The notes under the pieces: generated by a model
Told to the model about the DNA's origin: nothing
Seen by the model: the letters and a program-made list of their open reading frames with translations, nothing else
Database searches by the model: none
Translations under genes and position numbers: made by a program
Shown here: positions 8,695 through 16,579 of the stretch, piece by piece
How the letters are laid out: the number at the start of each line of letters is the position of its first letter
How positions within the stretch are numbered: the stretch's first letter is position 1
Assembly: GCF_030209475.1 (NCBI RefSeq)
Contig: NZ_JARVRW010000003.1
Span: 124,001 to 188,000 of the forward strand
From: Microbacterium sp. lyk4-40-TSB-66
GTDB taxonomy: Bacteria > Actinomycetota > Actinomycetes > Actinomycetales > Microbacteriaceae
Length of the DNA stretch: 64,000 bases
Direction: 5' to 3'

Positions 8695-8834
8695 GGTGAT
8701 GTCTCCTTCTGTACCGTGACACCGGACGGTGCCACCCAAGATCCCTTGTCTGCACCCCGTCTGAGCACGGCGAAAGGCCACGATCAGGAGATGGGATGCG
8801 AACTGCGTGCTGGAGTGCGCGCAGACAAGGGGTC

Positions 8835-8843
8835 AGTCTAGCA
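8835..8843 (-). promoter_or_regulatory. Probable extended -10 promoter of rpmB-rpmG-rpsN
   Basis: On the minus strand TGCTAGACT reads as an extended -10 (TGN plus TANNNT), about 140 nt before the rpmB start. No convincing -35 at 17 bp. I looked for a Zur-type box (TGANAANNNTTNTCA) between here and rpmB and saw none. Confidence 0.4.
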
Positions 8844-8882
8844 CGGCGTGTCGCCTTGACCCGGTCAGGTCATCGCGACCGA

Positions 8883-8907
8883 GGTCCCCGAGCCTGTCGA
8901 AGGGACC
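8883..8907. repeat. 25-bp dispersed hairpin repeat, copy 1
   Basis: Stem GGTCCC / GGGACC around a 13-nt core CGAGCCTGTCGAA. The same core with small changes recurs at 40798, 40850 and 42552. All copies are intergenic. Confidence 0.8.
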
Positions 8908-8937
8908 GGACCCCCGCCCCACCGGCCTCGTCCCACT

Positions 8938-9150
8938 CTTTGCGGACCATGTCCCATTTCGTGCGACGTCGAGGGGCACCCGCCCACACTTTTCGGGACA
9001 TACACGCCACTCGCTGCGGACCATGTCCCCCCTCGTGCGACTCAGGGGCATCCATCCGCACCTTGTGGGACATGGATGCCGCGGCAGCATCGCCGAGTGA
9101 CAACTTCGCGCTGCGCCCACACGCACTTTTCGGGACCTGCACGAAGCCCT
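8938..9150. repeat. Degenerate intergenic repeat block upstream of rpmB
   Basis: The stretch between rpmB and the glycosylase gene has no credible gene. It holds imperfect repeats: TGCGGACCATGTCCC at 8941 and again at 9015, followed each time by CGTGCGAC and AGGGGCAYCC; ACTTTTCGGGAC at 8988 and 9124; and a related GTGGGACATGGATGCC at 9065. The copies are diverged and partly inverted (GGACATG/CATGTCC). Confidence 0.6.
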
Positions 9151-9177
9151 GGCGGCACCGCCAGCGGATCACCCCGC

Positions 9178-9852
9178 TCAGCGCCCCGCCGCCTCCGCCG
9201 CGCCGCGGCCCCAGCGGAACGTCGAGACCGTGGCATCCCCCTCGATCCAGAACCGCCACGGGAAGGCTTCCGTCCCGGCGACGCCCGCGACGCCGACCCG
9301 GGGCCCCGTCGCGATCGGGCCGACCGGCTCCGACGGCAGCCACAGGCGCGCCGTCGCCCCCGCCCGCTCGGAGCCCGTCACCGCGTCGATCCCGTCGTGC
9401 ACCGGATGCCGCAGTCCCACCGCGTCGCCGAAGCGCCCCGGCCCGCGCGCGAGGTCGCGCTCCGCCCGCACGGCACCGCGCCGCTCGAGTCGTCGCCGCT
9501 CGGCGATGTCGACGCCCTCGACGATCTCGCCACCTCGCAGCAGCACACCGCCGGCGACCCCTTCGGGGCCGCAGACGACGTTGACGCAGGAGTGGATGCC
9601 GTGACTGAGGTACACGTAGAGATGACCCGGTTCACCCCACATCGTGGCGTTGCGCGCGGTCGGTCCCATCCGCGCGTGCGAGCCGGGATCGGGTCGATCG
9701 CCCGTGCCGCGCCCGTGATACGCCTCGACCTCCGTCAGCCGCGCGACCACGCGGTCGCCGCCCACGACGGTCTCCAACAGCGCACCCAACAGCCGTGGCG
9801 CGACCTCCACGGGCAGCGCCGAGAGGTCGTCGCGCGTCGCCGGACGCGTCAC
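9178..9852 (-). CDS. DNA-3-methyladenine glycosylase (AAG/MPG family)
   Basis: A 224-aa base-excision repair enzyme that removes alkylated purines. Family motifs seen: LLGALLE near the start, ARLTEVEAYHG (EAY with the catalytic Glu), DPGSHARMGPTARNATMWG, and GHLYVYLSHGIHSCVNVV. The length is normal for the monofunctional AAG fold. The GTG start at 9852 overlaps the upstream stop as GTGA, so it is coupled to the propeller-like gene; a longer in-frame extension is only antisense-like sequence. Confidence 0.9.
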   Translation of the reverse strand: MTRPATRDDLSALPVEVAPRLLGALLETVVGGDRVVARLTEVEAYHGRGTGDRPDPGSHARMGPTARNATMWGEPGHLYVYLSHGIHSCVNVVCGPEGVAGGVLLRGGEIVEGVDIAERRRLERRGAVRAERDLARGPGRFGDAVGLRHPVHDGIDAVTGSERAGATARLWLPSEPVGPIATGPRVGVAGVAGTEAFPWRFWIEGDATVSTFRWGRGAAEAAGR

Positions 9853-11255
9853 TGCGGGGGTACCTGGCACCACGACAGGTCGAAGCCCTGGAGGGCGACG
9901 ACCTCCTGGCCGGTGTCGACCTCCACGAGGTGGGTGAGCAGACGCTCGGGAAGGGGCAGCTGGTAGCGGTCGAAGGGGTTGTCGACGGCTCGCGGGGCGA
10001 TGAGCACCGCGGCGTACCGGCCGCTGGGCGAGACGCACGTCTGCAGCACCGTGTCGGAGCCGGGGACCTCGAGCATCGGCCGCACCGCACCGCCGGTGTC
10101 GATGTGCGCCACGGTGGTCGAGCGCGAGACCCCGTCGGCGCTGATGTCGGCGAACGAGCGGATCGTGCCGGCATCCGTTCCGGGAACCGGGGTGGCACGC
10201 CCGGCGAGGCCCGGCGGATCGACGGGTTGCACGAGGGGTCTCTCCGACCCGTCGGTCAGGTCGACCTCGCGGATCCCCTCGAGCCGCTCGACGATCGCGA
10301 CCGACGAGCCGCGGGCGATGCCGTCGATCGACACCGCGCTGCCGAGCGGTGCCGCGTTCCCGCCCTCGGCATCGGTGAGCAGCAGGCGCGAGTCGAACGT
10401 GAGCACGAGCATGCTGTCGGTGTCGGGCACGAAACGGTAGTCGGCGATGCGGGCGTCGCCGCCGTTCAAGCCCACGTCGGTGGGGGGTGCGTCATCGGCG
10501 GCCGACATCGTGAACAGGCGGCTCTCGCGTCCTCCCGCCGCACCCAGGTCGGCATCCGAGAAGGTGAATCCGATGCGTTCTCCGCGGTCGGCCGACTGCA
10601 GGTTGCTCACGAAACCGGGCCCGGGGAGCGCGACGTCACGCGCGTTCTGCCCGTCGGCGTCGGTGACGATCACCCGGGCGGTGTCGCCGTCGCGCACCGA
10701 GATGACGAGGTGGTTCGCGGTGGCGCGGAAGTCTTCGATGTGCGGGTGCACGAAGACCGGCAACCCGGCCTCGCCCTGCAGGTCGGTGCGGAAGATCGTG
10801 TCGCCCTCGGGCGTACCGCGCTGCATCAGATACGCCTGCAGCGGCGGCGTGCGGAAGGTCTCGGTGAGCGTCGACGAGGGCCCGGCGCCCAGGCCGCTCA
10901 CGCCGTCGACCGTGATGCGGTAGTCGGTGTCGTCGCGCAGCGGCAGGGTGAAGCGCACGCCGACGCTCCGCCCCGCGGTGTCGACGGTGAACGGCGTCGC
11001 CGGCTCCACCGACACCTGCGACGCGTCCACGGTCTCGAGCGACTGCGTGGTCGTCAGGATCACGCGGGACCCGGATGCCGCGACCGCGGCCGCGGGGTCG
11101 ACCTGCACGTCGGTGACGCGGGGTCCCTGCGCCACCGCGACGACCCCGCCGATCCCGCCGACGACCACGAGGCCGACGAGGACGGCGGCGAAGGCGACCG
11201 CGAACCCGCGTCCGCGCCGCGCGCGGGACCGCGACCGGCGGGACTCAGTACTCAT
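9849..11255 (-). CDS. Membrane-anchored propeller-like protein of unknown function
   Basis: A 468-aa protein with a basic N-terminus ([12 protein letters not shown]), one signal-anchor helix at about residues 18-42, an Ig-like/Big-type segment (about 45-135, RVTDVQVDPAAAVAASGSRV...), and then repeated beta-rich stretches resembling a TolB/LpqB-type propeller (about 140-460). No catalytic residues stand out. It overlaps the glycosylase downstream (GTGA) and its start lies 11 bp inside the YcgQ-like gene upstream, so it is the middle of a coupled run. It is probably an extracytoplasmic sensor or scaffold; this is a guess from architecture. Confidence 0.65.
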   Translation of the reverse strand: MSTESRRSRSRARRGRGFAVAFAAVLVGLVVVGGIGGVVAVAQGPRVTDVQVDPAAAVAASGSRVILTTTQSLETVDASQVSVEPATPFTVDTAGRSVGVRFTLPLRDDTDYRITVDGVSGLGAGPSSTLTETFRTPPLQAYLMQRGTPEGDTIFRTDLQGEAGLPVFVHPHIEDFRATANHLVISVRDGDTARVIVTDADGQNARDVALPGPGFVSNLQSADRGERIGFTFSDADLGAAGGRESRLFTMSAADDAPPTDVGLNGGDARIADYRFVPDTDSMLVLTFDSRLLLTDAEGGNAAPLGSAVSIDGIARGSSVAIVERLEGIREVDLTDGSERPLVQPVDPPGLAGRATPVPGTDAGTIRSFADISADGVSRSTTVAHIDTGGAVRPMLEVPGSDTVLQTCVSPSGRYAAVLIAPRAVDNPFDRYQLPLPERLLTHLVEVDTGQEVVALQGFDLSWCQVPPQ

Positions 11256-12102
11256 AGGGATCCGCCGGTTCGTCGATGGATGCCACCTGCTCGGCCTGCA
11301 CCTCGAGCGTGCCGTCGCCGCTGGAGCGCACCGTGCCGGTCACGGTCACCCACTGTCCCGTCGCGGGGGCGTCGACCGACGCGGTGATCGGCAGCCGCGC
11401 GGTCTGGGCGTCGATGACGCAGTGCGTGATGACGAGGCGCGTGAGGTCGAAGGTGGCGCCGTCGCCGCCCGGGGTGATGAATCCGGTCAGGGTGACGGGC
11501 TTGCCGTCGAACGTCTCGGGGTTGGTCGCGTGCGCGAACACCGCCGACCAGTCGCCGATGCCGAACTGCGCGGTGTCGCCGGAAGCCGCGAGCGTGATGA
11601 CGTCGGAGCCCGCGAACAACGGCGGCGCCCCCACGTCGCGCGAGACGGCGAGTTCGGTCGACAGCGACGCCGCGGGCGTCAGCAGCACCGCGATCACGGC
11701 GCCCGAGGCGAGCACCCCGCCGGTGAAGGCCGCGATACCCCCGGGGGTCAGGCGCGGACGCGCGGCGAGCTGCTCGTGGGCGGTGTGGTCGTGGTCGTCG
11801 AACGGATCGGCGTGCTCGTGATCGGCGTGCGCGAACGCCTCACGGCGGGCGGATGCCGCGGCGGGGGCGTGCCCGTGCTCGTGATCGTGTCCGTGGTCGG
11901 CCTCGGCGCCCAACGGCAGCGCGAACGAAGCGACCGCCCCGACGAGGGCGACGACCGACATGCCGACGGCGAACCACGCCGAGTCGGGGTTGATGTACAG
12001 CGACATGCGGCCCGTGATCCACAGCGTGATCGTCGTGATCGACAGGCACGTGGTCAGTCCCACGCCGAGCCAGCGCGTGGCGAGGGCTTGCGTCCTAGAC
12101 AA
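11245..12102 (-). CDS. TIGR03943/YcgQ-like membrane protein with His-rich loop
   Basis: A 285-aa protein: two N-terminal membrane helices (about 12-60), a His/Asp-rich loop at about 62-115 (HGHDHEHGHAP..., HADHEHADPFDDHDHTAHEQ), a third helix (about 125-150), and a C-terminal outer domain. It pairs with the upstream permease, overlapping it by 8 bp; YcgQ/YcgR-like pairs are a recurrent but functionally unproven set. The His cluster and the adjacent Fur-family regulator and znuACB suggest zinc or another divalent metal, or zinc-dependent delivery. This functional link is inference. Confidence 0.75.
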   Translation of the reverse strand: MSRTQALATRWLGVGLTTCLSITTITLWITGRMSLYINPDSAWFAVGMSVVALVGAVASFALPLGAEADHGHDHEHGHAPAAASARREAFAHADHEHADPFDDHDHTAHEQLAARPRLTPGGIAAFTGGVLASGAVIAVLLTPAASLSTELAVSRDVGAPPLFAGSDVITLAASGDTAQFGIGDWSAVFAHATNPETFDGKPVTLTGFITPGGDGATFDLTRLVITHCVIDAQTARLPITASVDAPATGQWVTVTGTVRSSGDGTLEVQAEQVASIDEPADPYEY

Positions 12103-13123
12103 GGAGGTTCACCACCGTTCCGAGCGCGAAGGCGAACAGCACCACGACCACCGTCATCCCGGCGAGCACCCGCGTGGTGAACGTCGTGCGCAGCAGCGCC
12201 ATCATCTTCAGGTCGATGATGGGTCCGACCACCAGGAAGGCGACGATCGAACCGGGCGTGAACGTCGAGGCGAACGACAGCGCGAAGAAGGCGTCGACGT
12301 TCGAGCAGAGCGACACGACGATCGCCAGCAGCATCATGGCCGCGATCGAGAGCGCCGGATCCGAGCCGATCGCCAGCAGCGCGCTCCGCGGGATGAGCAC
12401 CTGCACCGCTCCCGCCAGCAGCGATCCGATGATGAGCGCGGGCATCACCGAACGCAGTTCCACGACGAACTGGGCGAGGGTGCGTCGGCCGCGGTTCCCG
12501 CGCTCCTGCACGACGATCTCGCAGGTGGCGAGGAAGCGCTCGGTGATGAGCTTGTCGGGATCGGGATGCCGGCTGTACAGCCACCCGATGAGGTTGGCGA
12601 CGAGGTAGCCGCCGATCAGGCGCGCCACCAGGATGCCGTCGCTGAAGCCGAACGCCGCGTGGGTGGAGATGATGACGATCGGGTTCACGATGGGCGCCGC
12701 GACGAGGAAGGTCAGGGTGTCGGACACCCCGAAGCCGCGCATGAGCAGTCCGCGGGCGAAGGGCACGTTCCCGCACTCGCAGACGGGGATGAACATGCCC
12801 AGCAGCGACAGCACCGCCCGGCGCGCCCACGGCGCGCGCGGCATCCATCTCTCGATCGCCCCCGGCGGCACCCAGACCTGCACGATGATCGACAGCACCA
12901 CGCCGAGCACCACGAACGGCAGCGACTCGATGAGCACGCTGAGGGCGAGGGTCAGACCGTCCTGGGCGCGGGTGGGCAGGGGCTGCGCGAAGAACGTGGG
13001 CGCGAACGCGTCGACCAGGAACAACGCGGTGACCACGACGACACCCAGGCCGAGCGCGACGAGGGTGCGGGAGGCGCCGGTGCGCGGGGGCGACGGCGCC
13101 GCGGTGCGACTACTCGTCGCCAC
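12095..13123 (-). CDS. UPF0718/YcgR-like permease
   Basis: About 342 aa with eight or so membrane helices. It carries the family-typical polar helix motif PVCECGNVPFARGLL (Cys-x-Cys near the membrane) and its second-half counterpart SLCSNVDAFFALSFAS. The substrate is unproven; the context (Zur-like regulator immediately upstream, His-rich partner downstream) points to metal handling. GTG 13123 is chosen because it overlaps the regulator stop by 14 bp and starts the homologous region; an ATG at 13192 would add about 23 low-complexity residues. Confidence 0.75.
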   Translation of the reverse strand: MATSSRTAAPSPPRTGASRTLVALGLGVVVVTALFLVDAFAPTFFAQPLPTRAQDGLTLALSVLIESLPFVVLGVVLSIIVQVWVPPGAIERWMPRAPWARRAVLSLLGMFIPVCECGNVPFARGLLMRGFGVSDTLTFLVAAPIVNPIVIISTHAAFGFSDGILVARLIGGYLVANLIGWLYSRHPDPDKLITERFLATCEIVVQERGNRGRRTLAQFVVELRSVMPALIIGSLLAGAVQVLIPRSALLAIGSDPALSIAAMMLLAIVVSLCSNVDAFFALSFASTFTPGSIVAFLVVGPIIDLKMMALLRTTFTTRVLAGMTVVVVLFAFALGTVVNLLV

Positions 13124-13523
13124 GCTCGCGAGCCCGGGCGCGGGCGCAATCGGTGCAGATGCCGAAGATGTCGACGACGTGCTCGGCCTCACTGAAGCCG
13201 TGCTGGGCGGCGGTGCGCTGCGCCCACTCCTCGACGTCGGTCGCGGCGATCTCGACCGCCTTGCCGCACGAGCGGCAGATCAGATGATGGTGGTGTCCCC
13301 GCGTCTCGCAGGCGCGGAAGAGGTTCTCACCCTCGGGGCTCTGCAGCGAGTCGGCGTCGCCCTTGGCCGCGAGGCCGGCGAGCGTGCGGTAGACGGTGGC
13401 CAGACCGATGCCCGTGTTCTCGTCGCGCAGGGTCGCGTGCAACGCCTGTGCGCTGACGAAGCCGCCGGCTCCCGACAGGGCTTCGCGCACGCGCTCGCGC
13501 TGCCACGTGTTGCGCTGGACCAT
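13110..13523 (-). CDS. zur: Fur-family metalloregulator, Zur-like
   Basis: A 137-aa protein with the Fur winged helix (LSGAGGFVSAQALHATLR, GLATVYRTLAGLA), the metal-site run ETRGHHHHLICRSCG, and a second CxxC (FGICTDCA) that with the first forms the structural zinc site. Fur proteins adjacent to znuACB and with this HHHH-x-CxxC spacing are usually Zur. It likely represses zinc uptake when zinc is replete, through the box upstream of znuA. The start is ATG 13523, 7 nt after TAGACT on the minus strand (13531-13536): leaderless. It heads an operon with the permease pair. Confidence 0.85.
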   Translation of the reverse strand: MVQRNTWQRERVREALSGAGGFVSAQALHATLRDENTGIGLATVYRTLAGLAAKGDADSLQSPEGENLFRACETRGHHHHLICRSCGKAVEIAATDVEEWAQRTAAQHGFSEAEHVVDIFGICTDCARARARERGDE

Positions 13524-13622
13524 GCCGCCGAGTCTAGCGAGGCGATCGGTGAAACGGCTGGGCGCGGGAGATGTCGCGGGGGCGAGGGCGGGCCCGTACG
13601 CGCGGTGCGCGGGAGCCCGGGC

Positions 13623-14483
13623 TCAGAGCGCGCGGGTGGTGCGCTCGCGCCGCGCGCCGACCACCCGGCACACCAGGTAGATCGCGAACGAGATGGTCGT
13701 GATGTACGGGCTGACCGGCAGCGTTCCGGCCACCGCGAGCAGCACGCCCCCCACCGCCGAGACGAAGCCGAACAGCGCGGCCAGCAGCGGAACCGACAGC
13801 GGTCCGGATGCCACGCGCATCGCGGCCGCGGCCGGGGTGACGAGCAGCGCCATCACGAGGAGCGCTCCGATGATGTGCACGGCCACCGCGACGATCAGCC
13901 CGAGCAGCAGCATGAACGCCAGCGACACCGCGGTCGTGGGGACCCCGCGGGCGGCGGCGGACTGCGGGTCGAGAGAGTCGAAGCGCAGCGGACGCCAGAT
14001 GAGCAGGAGGGCCGCGAGCACCGCGACGCCGATCACGACGAGCCAGCCGAGCTGCTCGCTCTGCACCGACACGATCTGGCCGGTCAGCAGGCTGAAACGA
14101 GTGGCGCTGCGGCCGTTGTAGAGCGAGAGGCACAGGATGCCGACGCCCAGACCGAACGGCATGAGCACGCCGATGATGGAGTTGCGGTCCCGCGCCCGTG
14201 CGCCGAGCACCCCGATGAGGGCCGCGGCGATGAGCGAGCCGACGATCGACCCCGACACGACGTCGACGCCGATGAGCAGTGCCACCGCGGCGCCCGCGAA
14301 CGACAGCTCGCTGATGCCGTGCACGGCGAAAGCCATGTCGCGCTGCATCACGAAGACGCCGATCAGTCCGCCGACGAGGCCGAGCACGGCTCCGGCGTAG
14401 ACGGAGTTCTGGACCAGTTCGAGGATGGCGCCGTACTGGCTCACCCCTCCGAAGAGCGCGTCGCCGACGTCGGACCAGTTCAT
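13623..14483 (-). CDS. znuB: Zinc/manganese ABC transporter permease
   Basis: A 286-aa ABC-3 family permease with about eight helices and the family loop HGISELSFAGAAVALLIG in the first third. It moves zinc through the inner membrane with ZnuC. The start ATG 14483 overlaps the znuC stop as ATGA. It is the last gene of znuACB. Confidence 0.9.
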   Translation of the reverse strand: MNWSDVGDALFGGVSQYGAILELVQNSVYAGAVLGLVGGLIGVFVMQRDMAFAVHGISELSFAGAAVALLIGVDVVSGSIVGSLIAAALIGVLGARARDRNSIIGVLMPFGLGVGILCLSLYNGRSATRFSLLTGQIVSVQSEQLGWLVVIGVAVLAALLLIWRPLRFDSLDPQSAAARGVPTTAVSLAFMLLLGLIVAVAVHIIGALLVMALLVTPAAAAMRVASGPLSVPLLAALFGFVSAVGGVLLAVAGTLPVSPYITTISFAIYLVCRVVGARRERTTRAL

Positions 14484-15295
14484 GCGTGATCCTCGTCGTG
14501 GTGATGGTGGTGGGCCTCATCGGCATCCGGCGCTCCGACGACGATGAGCTGGCCGCCGGCACGCACGACGTAGACGGGGGCGCCGTAGAGGGCGCTGAGG
14601 GTCTCGGTGGTCAGCACCTCGTCGGGGGTGCCGAGGGTGAAGCGACCGTGGGCGATGTAGAGGATACGGTCGACGCGCGAAAGCACCGGGTTGATGTCGT
14701 GCGTGACGAGCAGCACCGCGGCGGCCCGCTCGCGGCGGTGCCGATCGATCAGGCGCACGACGGCCTGCTGGTTGGCGAGGTCGAGGCTGGTCAGCGGCTC
14801 GTCGCACAGCAGCAGGGCGGGGTCGTCGGCGAGGGCCTGGCCCACGCGCAGACGCTGTTGCTCGCCGCCCGAGAGGAGGCCGACCGGCCGGTCGCCGAAC
14901 TCGGTGGCGCCCACCGCCGCGAGAAGATCGTCGATGCGCGCGCGGTCCTTCTTGCGCGACAGCGGTAGTCCGAGGCGGTGCCCGTCGACGCCGAGGCCGA
15001 CGATGTCGCGTCCGCGCAGCGGAGTCTCTCGGGGCAGGGGGCGCTGCTGGGGGATGTAACCGATGCGGCGGTTGCCGGCGCGACGGACGGGGGTGCCGAG
15101 CGCCTCGATGGAGCCCGCGCTCAGGCGTTCGAGGCCGAGGATGGCGCGCAGCAGGGTCGTCTTCCCCGACCCGCTGGGCCCGAGCACCGCGACGAGCTCG
15201 CCGGGCGCGACCTCGAGGTCGAGCCCGGCCCACAGCTCGCGGCCGCCCCGCTCGAGGGCGGCGCCGCGCACGCGCAGCGGTGAGGCCGCGTTCAC
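14480..15295 (-). CDS. znuC: Zinc ABC transporter ATP-binding protein with His-rich tail
   Basis: A 271-aa ATPase: Walker A GPSGSGKTT (about residues 38-46), Q-loop IPQQRPLP, signature LSGGEQQ, Walker B LLLCDEP, H-loop VTHD. The last residues, DEAHHHHHDEDHA, form a metal-binding tail not needed for an ABC ATPase. The GTG start at 15295 overlaps the znuA stop as GTGA; the longer in-frame reading to 15337 lies entirely in znuA. Confidence 0.9.
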   Translation of the reverse strand: MNAASPLRVRGAALERGGRELWAGLDLEVAPGELVAVLGPSGSGKTTLLRAILGLERLSAGSIEALGTPVRRAGNRRIGYIPQQRPLPRETPLRGRDIVGLGVDGHRLGLPLSRKKDRARIDDLLAAVGATEFGDRPVGLLSGGEQQRLRVGQALADDPALLLCDEPLTSLDLANQQAVVRLIDRHRRERAAAVLLVTHDINPVLSRVDRILYIAHGRFTLGTPDEVLTTETLSALYGAPVYVVRAGGQLIVVGAPDADEAHHHHHDEDHA

Positions 15296-16341
15296 GCCAG
15301 CGCGTCGGACAGCGCCGTGATGTTGCTCTGCATCCACGAGATGTAAGTCTGACCCTCGGGGAGCGTTTCGGTGAACTCGATCACCGGGATGTTCTTCGCC
15401 TTCGCCGCGTCTTCGACCTGCGTGGTCTCGGCGCCGCCGGTCTGCGGGTTGACGATCATCAGCGCGATGTCACCGGACTCGATCAGCTGCAGTGACTCGA
15501 GCAGGGTCGCCGGAGGCACGTCCTGGCCCTCTTCGACCGCCTCGCTGAACTCGTCGGGGGTGGCGTTGTCGAGTCCCGCCGCGGCGGTCAGGTACACCGG
15601 CACCGGCTCGGTCACGAACACCTTGGCGCCGGCGTCCTTCGCCTCGATCTGGCCGAGGGAGTCCTCGAGGCCGGCGATCTCGCCCACGAAGGCGTCGGCG
15701 TTGGCCGTGAAGTCGGCCGCGTGGTCGGGGGCGATCTCGCCCAGGTGCTCGGCGATGTCTGCGGCGAGGTCTTCCATGGTGTGAGGGTCGTACCAGACGT
15801 GCTCGTTGAAGCCCTCGATGTGGCCGTGCCCGTCGCCCTCTGCGTGGGTCTCGCCCTCGGCGTGGTCGTGGTCGTCGCCCTCGGCCTGCGCGTCGGCGCG
15901 CTCGGTGGGGGCTGCGCTCGCCTCGTCGGCGTGCGCCTCGTCGTGCGAGGCGGCCCCGGGGTAGTCGTGGTTGAAATCGACGGCCGTGATGACGGGGGCG
16001 GTGGTGCCGCTGGCCTCGACGAGCGACTCCATGAACGCGTCGTACCCGCCGCCGTTCTCGATGACGAGGCCCGCGTTCTTCAGCGTGAGCTGGTCTTGCG
16101 CGCTCGCCTCGTACTCGTGCGGGTCCTGCGACGACGACGTGATGATCGACTGCACTTCGACGAAGTCGCCGCCGATGGCCTGGGCGATCGAGCCGTACAC
16201 GTCGGTGGATGCCACGACCGTGACCTTGTCGCCCGCGGCGGCGCCCGAGCTGGTGGCGGTGGGGGCGCCACCGGCGCAACCGGCGAGCGCGAGAACGGAG
16301 GCGGCCCCGATGACGACGGGGGCGAGGAGGCGACGGGTCAT
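15292..16341 (-). CDS. znuA: Zinc ABC transporter substrate-binding lipoprotein
   Basis: A 349-aa lipoprotein: signal MTRRLLAPVVIGAASVLALAGC with lipobox LAGC, cleavage before the Cys at about residue 22. The cluster-9 fold is seen from DVYGSIAQAIGGDFVEVQS, SSQDPHEYEAS (zinc-ligand His), a long acidic/His-rich flexible loop (about 145-200, many H/D/E) typical of ZnuA, EHVWYDPHTM, and a C-terminal ESGDIALMIVNPQTGG. It captures zinc outside the membrane for ZnuBC. ATG 16341 follows TACCGT on the minus strand (16348-16353) by 6 nt: leaderless, with a Zur-type box just upstream. Confidence 0.92.
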   Translation of the reverse strand: MTRRLLAPVVIGAASVLALAGCAGGAPTATSSGAAAGDKVTVVASTDVYGSIAQAIGGDFVEVQSIITSSSQDPHEYEASAQDQLTLKNAGLVIENGGGYDAFMESLVEASGTTAPVITAVDFNHDYPGAASHDEAHADEASAAPTERADAQAEGDDHDHAEGETHAEGDGHGHIEGFNEHVWYDPHTMEDLAADIAEHLGEIAPDHAADFTANADAFVGEIAGLEDSLGQIEAKDAGAKVFVTEPVPVYLTAAAGLDNATPDEFSEAVEEGQDVPPATLLESLQLIESGDIALMIVNPQTGGAETTQVEDAAKAKNIPVIEFTETLPEGQTYISWMQSNITALSDALA

Positions 16342-16360
16342 GCGTCCACGGTATCGCCGT

Positions 16361-16375
16361 TGATAATCGTTCTCA
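16361..16375 (-). promoter_or_regulatory. Zur-type operator upstream of znuA
   Basis: TGATAATCGTTCTCA, an imperfect 15-bp inverted repeat matching the TGANAANNNTTNTCA pattern of actinobacterial Zur boxes. It begins 7 nt upstream of the -10 (TACCGT, 16348-16353), between -10 and -35, so binding would block transcription of znuACB. Confidence 0.8.
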
Positions 16376-16579
16376 AACTCAACGCGTCTCGCACAAGAAG
16401 CTCCCAGGGATCGGCTCCCGCCCCCGGCGGCCTGCCGGCTCGGCATCCGCGGCGTCATAGCTGGGCTGCCGTCGCGCGGCATCCGCGTTCCACCCGCATG
16501 CCGATCTGTCCCGTCGAGACCCACGGCGTCGCCGCTTTGTCAGCGGCGAGATCCCGGGATCGGACGTTTACTGGGAGCC

